A stretch of DNA of 64,000 nucleotides from Anaerolineales bacterium (GCA_020634885.1 JACKAW010000001.1:496001-560000), one strand, 5' to 3'. Counted from the stretch's first letter, positions 25,734-35,221 are shown. The notes: generated from the sequence alone by a model not told the origin. Made by a program: numbers and translations.

Positions 25734-27542
25734 ATGACCAACCCAATGCCTCGCTCAAAAGTCGGTAAAGAACAAACTTGGAATGCAGAAAGCGTTTTCT
25801 CTACACCTGAACAATTTGACTCCGCAGTAAACGAATTATTAAACAGCCTGCCCGATGTAAAAAAATTTCAAGGACGCCTGGGCGAAAGTGTAGACACTTT
25901 CCTCGAAGCCATGCAGGCTATGGACGAGCTTGACCAGCGCGCATCAAAAGTCCGTGTGTATGCAACCATGTCCAGCGCGGTGGATGCAAACGACCCGATA
26001 GGCGCAGCAATGAGCAGCAAAGCCATGTCGGCTATTGCGCAGGCAGGCGCCGCCGCCTCTTATCTGGAACCGGAACTGCTCGCCATCGGCGAAGCGTCTC
26101 TACGCGGATGGGTCAACAGCGACCCGCGTATGCAAAAATATGATTTCTTCTTCACTGACCTATTCCGCAAACAGGCGCACGTCCGCAGCGCTGAGGTGGA
26201 AGAACTTATGGGCATGTTGCGCGACCCATTTCAAGCAGTCCGCATGACGGCAGGAGCAATTGCCAATGCCGATTTCAAGTTCAAACCCGCCAAAGACAGC
26301 AACGGCAATAAACTTGAGCTAACCCAAAGCACCAAAAATTCACTCCTGCACTCTACAGACCGAAAAACACGCAAAACCGCGTGGAATAACTACAACGATA
26401 AATATCTCGAATTCAAAAATACCTTATCGGGAAATCTTGCCGCCTCTATTAAATCGAACGTCTTCAACATGAAAGCACGCGGATTTAACTCATCCCTTGA
26501 AGCAACCCTCTTCAATGGCAACGTACCCGTGGAAATGTTCCACAACCTACTCAACATCTTCCAAAAGAACCTGCCCATGTGGCACAAATATTGGCGCATC
26601 CGCCGCAAGGCGTTGGGCGTGAAAACCCTGCACCCCTACGATATTTGGGCGCCGCTCACCACAAAAAAGCACAACGTCCCCTTTGAAACCGCCGTGGATT
26701 GGATCTGCGAAGGTCTTGCCCCCATGGGCGATGAGTATGTGAACACCATGCGCAAAGGCTGCCTCGAAGACCGCTGGGTAGACTGGGCGCCGAATGCCGG
26801 AAAACGCGAAGGCGCCTTCTCGACCCGTGTGCCGAGCGACACGCATCCCTTCATTATGATGAGCTACACCGATGATGTCGGCTCCATGAGCACCCTCTCG
26901 CATGAACTCGGTCATTCCATCCATGCCTACTACGCCAGCCGCGCCCAGCCGATGATGTATTACCTCTATCCATCCATCATTGCTGAAACTGCTTCCAATT
27001 TCAATCAAGCAATGACCCGCGCTCACCTACTCAAGACCAAAACTGAAAAATCCTTCCAGATCGCATTGCTCGAAGAAGCCATGGGCAACTTCCACCGCTA
27101 TTTCTTTATTATGCCCACCCTCGCCCGCTTTGAACTGGCAACACACGAACGCGCCGAAAAGGGACAACCCCTCACAGCAGATTACATGAACAACCTGATG
27201 GCAGACCTCTTCAGCGAAGGCTACGGCGGCGAAATGGAAGTAGACCGCGAACGCGTGGGTATTACCTGGGGCACATTCACCACCCACCTCTACATTGACT
27301 ACTATTCCTTCCAATATGCCATCGGCATCTCTGCCGCTCATGCCATCGCCAAACGCGTATTAGACGGCATTCCCAGCGCCGCACAAGACCATATCAACTT
27401 CCTCAAAGCTGGCTCGTCCATGTCACCCATGGATGTATACAAAACCGCAGGCATCGATATGACCTCCACCCAACCCATCGAAGATGCCTTTGCCATGCTC
27501 AACGAATATATCGACAGGCTCGGTGAATTGACGGACAAGTAA
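25734..27542 (+). CDS. pepF: oligoendopeptidase F (M3 family)
   Basis: The protein has 602 residues, the usual PepF length, without signal peptide. The zinc motif is HELGH (390-394), followed about 25 residues later by the third ligand in IAETASNFNQ. The end GSSMSPMDVYKTAGIDM is typical of the family. It cleaves oligopeptides in the cytoplasm. It follows the LysM gene by 21 bases and ends at a strong terminator. Confidence 0.95.
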   Translation: MTNPMPRSKVGKEQTWNAESVFSTPEQFDSAVNELLNSLPDVKKFQGRLGESVDTFLEAMQAMDELDQRASKVRVYATMSSAVDANDPIGAAMSSKAMSAIAQAGAAASYLEPELLAIGEASLRGWVNSDPRMQKYDFFFTDLFRKQAHVRSAEVEELMGMLRDPFQAVRMTAGAIANADFKFKPAKDSNGNKLELTQSTKNSLLHSTDRKTRKTAWNNYNDKYLEFKNTLSGNLAASIKSNVFNMKARGFNSSLEATLFNGNVPVEMFHNLLNIFQKNLPMWHKYWRIRRKALGVKTLHPYDIWAPLTTKKHNVPFETAVDWICEGLAPMGDEYVNTMRKGCLEDRWVDWAPNAGKREGAFSTRVPSDTHPFIMMSYTDDVGSMSTLSHELGHSIHAYYASRAQPMMYYLYPSIIAETASNFNQAMTRAHLLKTKTEKSFQIALLEEAMGNFHRYFFIMPTLARFELATHERAEKGQPLTADYMNNLMADLFSEGYGGEMEVDRERVGITWGTFTTHLYIDYYSFQYAIGISAAHAIAKRVLDGIPSAAQDHINFLKAGSSMSPMDVYKTAGIDMTSTQPIEDAFAMLNEYIDRLGELTDK

Positions 27543-27543
27543 C

Positions 27544-27579
27544 AAAAAAGAGACCCTGAAATTTCAGGGTCTCTTTTTT
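27544..27579. terminator. bidirectional rho-independent terminator
   Basis: A perfect 36-base palindrome with AAAAAAGAGACCCTG on one side and its complement ending in six T on the other. It separates the convergent pepF and response-regulator genes and can work on both strands. Confidence 0.93.
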
Positions 27580-27593
27580 GTATGTTTGAAAAC

Positions 27594-28250
27594 TTACGAA
27601 ATGTAATCTCGCAAATTGTGCTCCACCGCATACGCGGCGGCTTCAGCACGATTATTGACATTCAATTTTGAAAGAATGCTCGAAACATAGTTACGAACCG
27701 TTCCCTCACCAAGGAACAGATTTTTAGCAATTTCGCGGTTGGTCTTACCTTCAGAAACAAGCAAAAGCACATGCTTTTCCTGCTGGCTCAAGTGAGCAAA
27801 AGCCGAAGCCTCTTCCTCTTTTACAGCACGGCGAACTTCCTGGAAGACTCGCTGGGTCACCGCAGGGTCCAGCAGCGCCTCGCCGCGCCCGACAGATTCC
27901 AACGCTTTGATCAAATCTTCGCTGCCGATCTGCTTAAGGATATATCCCGAAGCGCCTGCACGAATGGCAGAGAACAACATCTCATCCTCGGCGTAGGAAG
28001 TGAGCATAATCACCTTGGTATTGGGGAATTGACTAACGATCTGCTCGCAGGCTTCAATGCCCGAAGTCCCCGGCAGACGAATGTCCATCACCACCACATC
28101 CGGTTTAAGGGCGGCTGTCTGCTCCAACGCCTCGCGCGCCGAACCAGCTTCGCCAACCACATCAAATTGCGGGTGTCGGTCTAAAAGTGCCTTCAACCCA
28201 AGCCGCACTACTTCATGGTCGTCAACCAAAACGATTCTTTGTTTTTTCAT
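27594..28250 (-). CDS. NarL/FixJ-type response regulator
   Basis: The ATG at 28250 (MKKQRIVLVDDHE) is chosen over an upstream frame. The receiver domain has the acceptor in VVMDIRLPGTSG, and the LuxR-type helix-turn-helix is at about 150-215 (LVSEGKTNREIAKNLFLGEG). Its 218 residues resemble DevR/LiaR-like regulators. No histidine kinase is adjacent, so the partner is encoded elsewhere. A TAAAAT box seven bases before the ATG suggests a leaderless transcript. Confidence 0.92.
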   Translation of the reverse strand: MKKQRIVLVDDHEVVRLGLKALLDRHPQFDVVGEAGSAREALEQTAALKPDVVVMDIRLPGTSGIEACEQIVSQFPNTKVIMLTSYAEDEMLFSAIRAGASGYILKQIGSEDLIKALESVGRGEALLDPAVTQRVFQEVRRAVKEEEASAFAHLSQQEKHVLLLVSEGKTNREIAKNLFLGEGTVRNYVSSILSKLNVNNRAEAAAYAVEHNLRDYIS

Positions 28251-28257
28251 GACAAAT

Positions 28258-28263
28258 ATTTTA
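28258..28263 (-). promoter_or_regulatory. -10 box of the response-regulator gene
   Basis: TAAAAT on the minus strand, preceded by TG, ends seven bases before the start ATG. Confidence 0.5.
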
Positions 28264-28295
28264 CAGTAAATTATCAAAAAACGGGCAAATTTCGC

Positions 28296-28763
28296 CTATT
28301 TTTTTATGTTTCTCAAAACAGCCAGGTGCTCCTCCAAGTGCGCAAGGCTGCGCTCAACCCATAGCTGCAAGGTTAGATCAGGACCCAATGATTCATGCGT
28401 CCCCATCCGCGACCAAGCCTCGTGCGGCACTTGAAGCAGCACACTACAGAGATCATTCATCTCAGCCTGAAATTCGCCTACTATTTTTTCCATATCTTCG
28501 TTGCTGTCGTAATGTTCCGCCATCCAACCATCCGGGTCAAAATTTTTGAAGAGCGGATTATTCTCATTCAATGTACGCAAAATGCGCACACCATAAACCT
28601 CACGATTCACACCCCGTACATGAAAAGCGATCTGATGCACATTCCACCCTTCTTCCACTTCAGCCAGTGGGTCTGCAAACGAACGGCACTCTTCACAAAA
28701 TTCACTTACTGCGACGGGCAAACGTTCCAAAATCTTTTCACGATACTCATACAATTCTTTCAT
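28296..28763 (-). CDS. DinB-like four-helix protein
   Basis: The protein has 155 residues, mostly helical. His in WNVHQIAFHVRG and His in LAHLEEHLAVL are in the places of the metal ligands of the DinB/YfiT superfamily, whose members include thiol-dependent transferases. It overlaps the upstream SDR gene by 4 bases. The specific function is unknown. Confidence 0.7.
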   Translation of the reverse strand: MKELYEYREKILERLPVAVSEFCEECRSFADPLAEVEEGWNVHQIAFHVRGVNREVYGVRILRTLNENNPLFKNFDPDGWMAEHYDSNEDMEKIVGEFQAEMNDLCSVLLQVPHEAWSRMGTHESLGPDLTLQLWVERSLAHLEEHLAVLRNIKK

Positions 28764-29338
28764 ACATCCTCCAACCCCATCATGGCTTCTTCAAATGTGG
28801 TTGCAGAAAAAACGCGGACGCCATACGGACGCAACTCCTGAGCCAAATGGCGGGATAATTCTGACAGCCCCACCTTGCCAGCCAGATACGCACCCGCCTC
28901 TTTCTTGTTTTCACCTGTCCCTGCAACCAAACTAAGAATTACACCGGAACCTTTTTCCCGCATCACCCGCCCCGCCGATTGCGACATAAGAAAAGCGCCC
29001 GTCAAATTCACATCCAATACACGGTGCCAGTCCCATTCATCCATGTTCAAAAGAGGTACGTGCGGCTCGACAGCGGCATGATTAATTAACACATCGATCC
29101 CGCCAAAATCATCCTCCACGCTTTTTATCAACATCTGCGCCCCGACCTTTTTTGCCACATCTTCAATGTACGCCTTTGCCTGCCCACCCCGAGTGCGGAT
29201 CCCCTGCACCACTTCCTCCACATTGATCGGTGAAATATCGTTGGCAGCAATCACTGCTCCTTGTAATGCAAGTTCTTCTGCCAACCTGCGCCCAATCCCC
29301 TTGCCAGCGCCAGTGATTAACACAACTTTATTTTTCAA
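28760..29338 (-). CDS. short SDR-family oxidoreductase
   Basis: It has a TGAGKGIG nucleotide motif, NHAA in place of NNAG, and YLAGK as the Tyr/Lys pair. At 192 residues it is shorter than usual and ends soon after the catalytic helix, so the substrate-binding lobe is reduced. The start is TTG with AAGGA eight bases upstream. It lies 18 bases after the M23 gene and is likely in one operon with it. Confidence 0.8.
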   Translation of the reverse strand: MKNKVVLITGAGKGIGRRLAEELALQGAVIAANDISPINVEEVVQGIRTRGGQAKAYIEDVAKKVGAQMLIKSVEDDFGGIDVLINHAAVEPHVPLLNMDEWDWHRVLDVNLTGAFLMSQSAGRVMREKGSGVILSLVAGTGENKKEAGAYLAGKVGLSELSRHLAQELRPYGVRVFSATTFEEAMMGLEDV

Positions 29339-29356
29339 AATATTTTCCTTTTTTAT

Positions 29357-30067
29357 TTAATCACAAACCGGTATGGTATCTGGATTCAGGTTCGCATTCA
29401 ACGGCATACCAAAATAAGGCGTTGGGTCATACGTATTTTCAATATCAAGCTCATTTTTGAACGCGCCAAAACCGTCATCCTCCACAATGGAAATATGCAA
29501 ATGAACTCCTACAGGGTTATTTGGGTCACCGGAATAATTCCCCTGATACCCGAGAAATGTTCCAGCTTCCACATACACTTCTTTGGTTCCTTGCGGAAAC
29601 TCCTCAGAAACATAAGAATTTCCTGCGGCATCTGCCATGTGAGTGTAATACACCCATATTTGACGCGAAGACTGCAAAGGGTCATTCGGCACGCGGATAA
29701 TCACAGTAGACTTCCAATCCTCCAAGCGCGTTAAATACCCCGGGTAGGCGGCAACAATGGGAGTAACTCCCACACCCGCCCCACCGAAAATATCCAAGCC
29801 ACTATGCCGGTGTCCTGGACGGAAAGAGTCATCCCAAATGAAGCCGATCAAGCCATTGGTAGGAAAAGTGAACGGCGCATCACCACAGCTTGTGCCGAGA
29901 GTCATCAGCAAGTCGGGGCGTGAAGCGGGGTCTTTAAACCAGCTTACCACCTGCGCTGTCCGCTCCGCAGATTTTCCACTTCCAACCGTGAAATAAAAGT
30001 AAATTCCAGCAGTAGCAATGGCCACAGGGATGGCAATAGGCAAAACCTTTTTTATAAGTTGAAACAT
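29357..30067 (-). CDS. M23-type peptidase domain protein, membrane-anchored
   Basis: An N-terminal membrane segment (VLPIAIPVAIATAGIYFYF) is followed by an LytM/M23 fold: HRHSGLDIF supplies His/Asp zinc ligands, YYTHM lies mid-domain and VHLHIS supplies the last His. M23 enzymes cut peptidoglycan cross-bridges outside the membrane. The gene begins 2 bases after the MFS gene ends. All usual ligands are present, so activity is likely. Confidence 0.8.
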   Translation of the reverse strand: MFQLIKKVLPIAIPVAIATAGIYFYFTVGSGKSAERTAQVVSWFKDPASRPDLLMTLGTSCGDAPFTFPTNGLIGFIWDDSFRPGHRHSGLDIFGGAGVGVTPIVAAYPGYLTRLEDWKSTVIIRVPNDPLQSSRQIWVYYTHMADAAGNSYVSEEFPQGTKEVYVEAGTFLGYQGNYSGDPNNPVGVHLHISIVEDDGFGAFKNELDIENTYDPTPYFGMPLNANLNPDTIPVCD

Positions 30068-30069
30068 GC

Positions 30070-31362
30070 TTATTGTTTGCGCACCCGGTTGGCGATCATC
30101 GAAGCACCCGCAGAAGGTGTTGGCGTTGATTCGCCTGCTTCGATGGGTTCATCACCATAATAAGACCAAAGTTGGGGCCACTTCCACGCGACGAGCAAAG
30201 TGCCAACAATGCAGCCAATGCCGCCGGTTATCACAGCAAAAGGTGCGCCGAAAAACTGCGCCACCGACCCGGCTTCAATCTCTCCCAACTGTGGACCACC
30301 CATGAAAAATATCTGATTAATGCTGGTCATTCGTCCACGAACATGATCGGGTGTTTGCAACTGACGAATGGTATTGCGGACAATCGTGCTTGCCCCATCC
30401 GAACCACCGGTGACGGCAATCGCGATCCACGCCACAACCAGCGATCTGGTGAACCCAAAGACAATGGTTGCAATACCAAAAACAATTACGGCAATAAGAA
30501 ATATCTTGCCTTGATTTCGTAACTCTTTAATTTGTGAAAATACCAGCGCCACCGCTACAGCCCCCACAGCCGAAGCCGCTGAAAGATAGCCATACTCCAC
30601 CACACCTACTTGCAACACTTGAGTGGCAATGATGGGCATAAGTGTGCTTGCAGAAGCAAAAAAGGTCGCTACAAAATCGATCAGCATGGTTGAGAAGATG
30701 ATCGGCTTGGAGAGAATGAAACGAAAACCATCCTTGATGGATTCAAGGCTCACGCCTGCCGAACGTTCGGCAATGGATTGCGGCACATCGCCGATCATAA
30801 ATAACGCAACCAACACAGCCGCAAAAGAAATCGCATTGAAGTAATACACCGCCGCCTGCCCGAACGAAGCGATGATCACGCCGCTCAGGGCGGGTCCTAA
30901 CACTGCCCCAGCCTGAAACGCAGTGAAAGTCATACTAAAGGCATTGGGCAAGTCTTTCTTCGGCAGCAGATTCGGAATCAACGCCTGACGCGAAGGTCCA
31001 TCGAACGCCACCACCACCGCCTGCAAAGCCGTGATCAAATAAATATGCCAAATGGTGATGTTTTCAAATTGTGTGAATAACGCCAATCCCAACGCCAGAA
31101 ACGCCGCAACAGATTGGGTAATGAACATCACCTTGCGCCTGTCCACCGAATCTGCAAGCGCACCACCGATCAGAGAAAAGATCACCACGGGCAGAAAACG
31201 CGCCACGCCAATGCCGCCCAAGGCGATCGGGTTCTTGTCCAACTGGTTTACATGCCAGAACAATGCCCATAACTGCATCTGCGTACCTGTGATGGAAATA
31301 AGCTGCCCCAGCCAGAGATAAAAGAATTTTTTGTGTTTTAGAGATGGAGGAATTTGTAACAT
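30070..31362 (-). CDS. MFS transporter (EntS-like)
   Basis: About twelve hydrophobic segments, with LWLGQLISITGTQM in the first helix and the inter-helix motif GGALADSVDRRK near residue 75, as in EntS/MFS_3 exporters. Substrate unknown. I chose the ATG at 31362 (MLQIPPSL); a GTG at 31386 with AAGG upstream is an alternative that adds 8 residues. It leads an operon with the M23, SDR and DinB-like genes. Confidence 0.85.
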   Translation of the reverse strand: MLQIPPSLKHKKFFYLWLGQLISITGTQMQLWALFWHVNQLDKNPIALGGIGVARFLPVVIFSLIGGALADSVDRRKVMFITQSVAAFLALGLALFTQFENITIWHIYLITALQAVVVAFDGPSRQALIPNLLPKKDLPNAFSMTFTAFQAGAVLGPALSGVIIASFGQAAVYYFNAISFAAVLVALFMIGDVPQSIAERSAGVSLESIKDGFRFILSKPIIFSTMLIDFVATFFASASTLMPIIATQVLQVGVVEYGYLSAASAVGAVAVALVFSQIKELRNQGKIFLIAVIVFGIATIVFGFTRSLVVAWIAIAVTGGSDGASTIVRNTIRQLQTPDHVRGRMTSINQIFFMGGPQLGEIEAGSVAQFFGAPFAVITGGIGCIVGTLLVAWKWPQLWSYYGDEPIEAGESTPTPSAGASMIANRVRKQ

Positions 31363-31443
31363 GCAAGTTTCCAGAAGAATACGCACGCATCCTTCTTACA
31401 AATGGACTGTATCCTATTCTTTGAGTTTTTTCTACAGTGAAAG

Positions 31444-32271
31444 TTAAGTACCCCAGTCGCGGAGATACAAAAAGTCATACCCGATCGTGCGGTTGCTGAC
31501 CTTGGCAATAGGCGGGAGCATTCGCTTAAACTGGTTGCGGCGAATACGCGTAGTGACAGCCTCTACAAATTTCTTATCGAAGCCCGCTTCCACCGCCTCC
31601 TGCGGACTGTAGCGCTGGTCAACTAAAAGGTAAAGCAAATGATCCGCATCTTCATAAGTAAAGCCGAGTTCTTTTTCGTCGGTCTGATCTTCCCACAGAT
31701 CTGCAGAAGGCGCTTTATCCATGATCGGCGCAGGGATGTTCATTGCCCGCGAAAGCTGGCGTACCTGGGTTTTATACAGATCGCCAATGGGGTTAAGCGC
31801 GTTCGCCGAATCGCCAAAAAGCGTGCTGTAACCAAGCAGGATTTCGGTCTTGTTGCTTGTTCCAACAACCAAGCCTTTAAACACTTCACTTTGGTCATAA
31901 ATGACGATCATACGCTCACGTGCCATGATATTCCCCTTGCGCAGTTTAGACATTTCCGGTTCAAGCTTGAAGAGCGGTTCAACCATATCCGTAATTTCAA
32001 TCGTCTTACTTGGAATACCAAGTTGGTCGATCAATAATTGAGCGTGATCCAATGACCCCTGACTGGACAATCTATAAGGCATACGCACGGCAAGGACGTT
32101 ATCCCGTCCCAATGCTTCCACCGCCAAAGCGCAAGAAAGCGCCGAGTCAATGCCGCCCGAAAGACCAATGACAGCGCGACTCATCCCCACCCGTGTGATC
32201 TCGGACTTGATAAAGCCTGTGAGGATCTCGCGGGCAAGGTCTGTATTAATGGAGAGGTTAATATCAGCCAC
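31444..32271 (-). CDS. nadE: NAD synthetase, ammonia/synthetase subunit
   Basis: The PP-loop ATP motif LSGGIDSALS is near residue 36. Other marks are GTSNKTEILLGY, NPIGDLYKTQVR and PSADLWEDQTDE, all typical of NadE. It adenylates deamido-NAD and replaces the acid by an amide. The GTG at 32271 overlaps the nitrilase gene by 8 bases with AGGA nine bases upstream; a frame from 32319 would overlap it by 56. It probably receives ammonia from the neighbouring nitrilase-type protein. Confidence 0.93.
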   Translation of the reverse strand: MADINLSINTDLAREILTGFIKSEITRVGMSRAVIGLSGGIDSALSCALAVEALGRDNVLAVRMPYRLSSQGSLDHAQLLIDQLGIPSKTIEITDMVEPLFKLEPEMSKLRKGNIMARERMIVIYDQSEVFKGLVVGTSNKTEILLGYSTLFGDSANALNPIGDLYKTQVRQLSRAMNIPAPIMDKAPSADLWEDQTDEKELGFTYEDADHLLYLLVDQRYSPQEAVEAGFDKKFVEAVTTRIRRNQFKRMLPPIAKVSNRTIGYDFLYLRDWGT

Positions 32272-33115
32272 GGGAAAGAATCCTATCCAACTCTTTTTGA
32301 ACAAGCGCAGTACGCTCATCCCGCAGAAGCGGCAGACGAGAGCGAGTGCGGCGAAGTTGATTCAAATCCAGTTCTGCATATGTGATGGCTTCTTCGTTGT
32401 ATGGACCATGCGCCAGTTCCTCACCGTTCGGGTCAAAGATGGTTGCTCCACCCCAAAAGTGCAGCCCATCTTCATAACCCACTCGGTTGGCATGTGCCAC
32501 GAAAGAGGTGAACATGCTGGCATATGCCTTGTTCACCCGCTCCACCCAGCGCGCCGACTCAAGTTTATCTTTGTCGTTCAGTCCACGCCCGGGCGAAGCG
32601 GAAGAGAAAAGCATAATGTCAGCGCCATCCAACCAAAGCAGGTATGGAGGCGAGGCATGCCAAAAATCTTCACAGATCAGCATACCCACCCGTCCAAACT
32701 TTGTATCGAACGAACGGATGGAATCGCCCCATGCAAAAAATCGTCCTTCATCAAAAAGCCCATAAGTCGGCAAATACACTTTGTGGTGAACGTGCAAAAC
32801 CTTTCCACCAGAGAGATATGCAGACGCAATGTAAAAGCGATGACGAGAATCTTCGTCCACAAAGCCAACTACAATGTCGAGGTCTTTTGAAGCGGCAAGC
32901 AAAGGTTTGAAGATCGGGTCTTCTTCGGTCGGCTGGTGAGCCGCCAAGGCAACCAAATCCTGCAATACATACCCTGTTAGCGAAAGTTCAGGGAAAACGA
33001 TCAAATCCGTTTTTTGCGCCTTTGCCTTTTCAATGTACTCCAAATGCTTGGAGAGGTTGGCTTCAACCTCTCCAAGTTTTGTGTTGATCTGAGCAAGAGC
33101 AAGTTTTAGTTTCAT
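32264..33115 (-). CDS. nitrilase-type amidohydrolase, likely glutaminase partner of NadE
   Basis: The carbon-nitrogen hydrolase triad is visible: Glu in FPELSLTGY, Lys in HHKVYLPTYGLF, Cys in LICEDFWH. The protein has 283 residues. The FDEGRFF segment and the LICEDFWH motif resemble the glutaminase domain of glutamine-dependent NAD synthetases, which in most bacteria is fused to NadE. Here it is a separate gene that overlaps nadE. Start ATG at 33115 (MKLKLALAQ). TAAGAT in an extended -10 lies seven bases upstream, so the mRNA may be leaderless. Confidence 0.85.
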   Translation of the reverse strand: MKLKLALAQINTKLGEVEANLSKHLEYIEKAKAQKTDLIVFPELSLTGYVLQDLVALAAHQPTEEDPIFKPLLAASKDLDIVVGFVDEDSRHRFYIASAYLSGGKVLHVHHKVYLPTYGLFDEGRFFAWGDSIRSFDTKFGRVGMLICEDFWHASPPYLLWLDGADIMLFSSASPGRGLNDKDKLESARWVERVNKAYASMFTSFVAHANRVGYEDGLHFWGGATIFDPNGEELAHGPYNEEAITYAELDLNQLRRTRSRLPLLRDERTALVQKELDRILSRG

Positions 33116-33122
33116 CGTTGGA

Positions 33123-33131
33123 ATCTTACCA
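33123..33131 (-). promoter_or_regulatory. extended -10 promoter of the nitrilase-nadE pair
   Basis: TGGTAAGAT on the minus strand, ending seven bases before the ATG. No -35 is needed for an extended -10. Confidence 0.5.
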
Positions 33132-33143
33132 CCAAACAATGCA

Positions 33144-34385
33144 CTACTTTGTGATAGTAACACTCACCGTATCGCCGCCATCCGAAGCATCAATCACAGT
33201 TACTGTCACGCCATCCACGGTCACCGTCTCGCCAACCGCAAGCGGCGATTGATTTCGATACGGGTCACCCTCAAGAATGGGATACACAACCAGTGTCCCC
33301 TCCCCCGAAGCGATGGATGTATCTACCGTGTAAACCAGTGCGCCAGATTTTGAAAGCCCCGCATCATACCCAACGGGACGGCGGGATTCTACAACCACAA
33401 CCTTACTCTCGTTGACAGGAATCATCACAGCCTTCACGCCTCCTTCGGTCTCAATCGACGTAAGAGTAATAGTCTGCTCCCCATCCTGCTGGCAAACAAT
33501 TTGTACGTCATCCAGCCAGCCCAATTGCCAACGCTCAAAAGCAAAAAACTCTGGCGCAAGTCCGTCAATGTATCCCATCAACCCAAACCCACCGACAAAG
33601 CGATGCTGATCGTCATAATTTGCATAATCAAATTGATAAGCATATAGATCAGGCAACCCCATCGTATGACCCGATTCGTGATTGAGCCATAAAAAGCCCC
33701 ACACAGGCAAGTCTGCACCAGAAGTGACCCCATTGGCAAACGTCCGTCCATCTGCCGAGTACCCTTCTCCTGGGTTTGCGCCAAAGGCGGGTCCATAGCC
33801 TACATTCGCCGCTTGCGGCGGGACGATCACCACAACCGAATCGGCGGACGAGAAGTCAATATTTGCATCTGCCAAATTGACCGCTTCTTGCAAAAACTGC
33901 AAATGTCCCTCATATGATCGAATTGCATCCCCGTAAACAGAAGAAGGCTGGCTTAGCCTCAGCCACACAAAATGCGGCGTCAATTCCCAGTTCATTCTCC
34001 CGTACGAATTAATATTAAAGAACTTCTCAGCGTCTGGAGATATTATCGAAAACACTTCTTCAGGTGTTTGAGAAGCGGGTACATCAGAAAAATCTGCAAA
34101 TAAAACGATTGTTTTCACGTCTCCCAAAGAAGGCAGTTTATGTGAGGGATTTGGCAAACCGAACCCGACATTAGTAAACGCAAAAGCGGGCAATTTACAT
34201 GCCTCCACTGAGGCAGCTACAGCCTCTGTTGAAACATTCGTTTGAACAGCAATTGGCGTTGACTCATTTACAGTGGTTGCCTGCGCCTCATTCTCAGGTA
34301 GCGTGCTTTCTGTAGGTACAGACCCACAACCCGCAACTACAAAAATAACCAGGAGTACAACATTAATAAAATTATGTTTACGCAT
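33144..34385 (-). CDS. M6-like metalloprotease lipoprotein
   Basis: The start at 34385 has AAAAGGAT upstream; the frame is open further, but that part is the tRNA gene. A signal sequence ends in lipobox VAGC. The zinc motif is HESGHTMGLPD (His236, Glu237, His240), as in M6 (immune inhibitor A-like) peptidases. It has 413 residues, shorter than InhA proteins, with a beta-rich C-terminal part. It is probably surface-attached and degrades extracellular protein. Confidence 0.82.
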   Translation of the reverse strand: MRKHNFINVVLLVIFVVAGCGSVPTESTLPENEAQATTVNESTPIAVQTNVSTEAVAASVEACKLPAFAFTNVGFGLPNPSHKLPSLGDVKTIVLFADFSDVPASQTPEEVFSIISPDAEKFFNINSYGRMNWELTPHFVWLRLSQPSSVYGDAIRSYEGHLQFLQEAVNLADANIDFSSADSVVVIVPPQAANVGYGPAFGANPGEGYSADGRTFANGVTSGADLPVWGFLWLNHESGHTMGLPDLYAYQFDYANYDDQHRFVGGFGLMGYIDGLAPEFFAFERWQLGWLDDVQIVCQQDGEQTITLTSIETEGGVKAVMIPVNESKVVVVESRRPVGYDAGLSKSGALVYTVDTSIASGEGTLVVYPILEGDPYRNQSPLAVGETVTVDGVTVTVIDASDGGDTVSVTITK

Positions 34386-34470
34386 TTCAGTATCCTTTTC
34401 ACAAGATAAATATTGCCATTCGATCCAAATTAAAACAAAAAGCCCGACCCAATAAAATCGGACTTTCCTG

Positions 34471-34557
34471 CGGAGAGGGAGGGATTCGAACCCTCGGTGG
34501 ACCGGAGCCCACAACAGTTTTCGAGACTGTCCCATTCAACCACTCTGGCACCTCCCC
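34471..34557 (-). tRNA. tRNA-Ser (anticodon CGA)
   Basis: On the minus strand the acceptor GGGGAGG pairs with CCTCTCC. The anticodon stem ACAGT/ACTGT encloses CTCGAAA, giving anticodon CGA (34521-34523) for codon UCG. The long variable arm and the GGGTTCGAATCCC T arm are typical of serine tRNA. CCA is not encoded. Confidence 0.95.
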
Positions 34558-34576
34558 AAATTTTGAAGCGCCCGCG

Positions 34577-34582
34577 ATTATA
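34577..34582 (-). promoter_or_regulatory. -10 box of tRNA-Ser
   Basis: TATAAT on the minus strand, 19 bases upstream of the mature tRNA 5' end. No convincing -35. Confidence 0.5.
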
Positions 34583-34621
34583 ACCGAAAAAGTGGTTATG
34601 GTATTTACCGGCGATTAAATC

Positions 34622-34649
34622 AAATAACCGCCTTTGCAGGCGGTTATTT
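34622..34649. terminator. terminator after hsp20
   Basis: AAATAACCGCC and GGCGGTTATTT form an 11-base stem around TTTGCA, flanked by T residues. It ends the leftward hsp20 transcript. Confidence 0.8.
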
Positions 34650-34666
34650 TTCATCAAGTCCAAATT

Positions 34667-35056
34667 TTAGTGAACGGTTACCTGAATTTTCTTCGGTCGC
34701 GCAGATTCCGCCTTGGGCAGCGTAAGTGTAAGAACACCATCTGCGATTCGCGCTTCGACCTTTTCGGCGTCAATTTCAGAAGGCATCCGCAAGCTGCGGC
34801 GGAATTCTCCGCGCGGAAGTTCGCTCAACAAAAACGAGGTCTCTTCAGCCTTGTACTCACCTTCGATACTGACAATATTCTCAAGCACCTGAATATTCAG
34901 GTCTTCGGCTTTTAGCCCGGGAACAAGCGCATACAAAATGTAGGCATCGTCCTCTTCACGGACATTGACACTGAGAGCGCGCGGTTCAAGCGAGTGATTG
35001 GCGGCTGAGCGGCGCACAACACGACGGAACGGATAAGGTTGGATATAGAGGGACAT
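34667..35056 (-). CDS. Hsp20/alpha-crystallin small heat-shock protein
   Basis: The protein has 129 residues. The alpha-crystallin domain spans about 25-125, with ALVPGLKAEDLNI at its start and the conserved ARIADGVLTLTLPK strand near the end, followed by a short tail. It holds unfolded proteins. AAAAGGAG precedes the ATG. No CIRCE element is seen upstream in the 184-base gap to the divergent gene. Confidence 0.93.
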   Translation of the reverse strand: MSLYIQPYPFRRVVRRSAANHSLEPRALSVNVREEDDAYILYALVPGLKAEDLNIQVLENIVSIEGEYKAEETSFLLSELPRGEFRRSLRMPSEIDAEKVEARIADGVLTLTLPKAESARPKKIQVTVH

Positions 35057-35221
35057 TTTTAAATCTCCTTTTATTTAATTCAATGAGGCAATATTAAATT
35101 TGATGTATAAGAAATTGAATAAAAGCAAATATGTTTTTTGTAAGAGAAAAAGAGCGCCTAATAACGGCGTAATTCCTATCAAATCACCGCCTAATCGTAC
35201 AAAATTCATATAATTGTTCAA

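Noticed and set aside
32272..32319. Upstream start for nadE
   Set aside because: It overlaps the nitrilase gene by 56 bases; the GTG at 32271 gives an 8-base overlap and a normal NadE N-terminus.
34386..34535. Longer reading frame of the M6-like protease
   Set aside because: The extra 50 codons run through the tRNA-Ser gene; the start at 34385 has a good Shine-Dalgarno and a lipoprotein signal.
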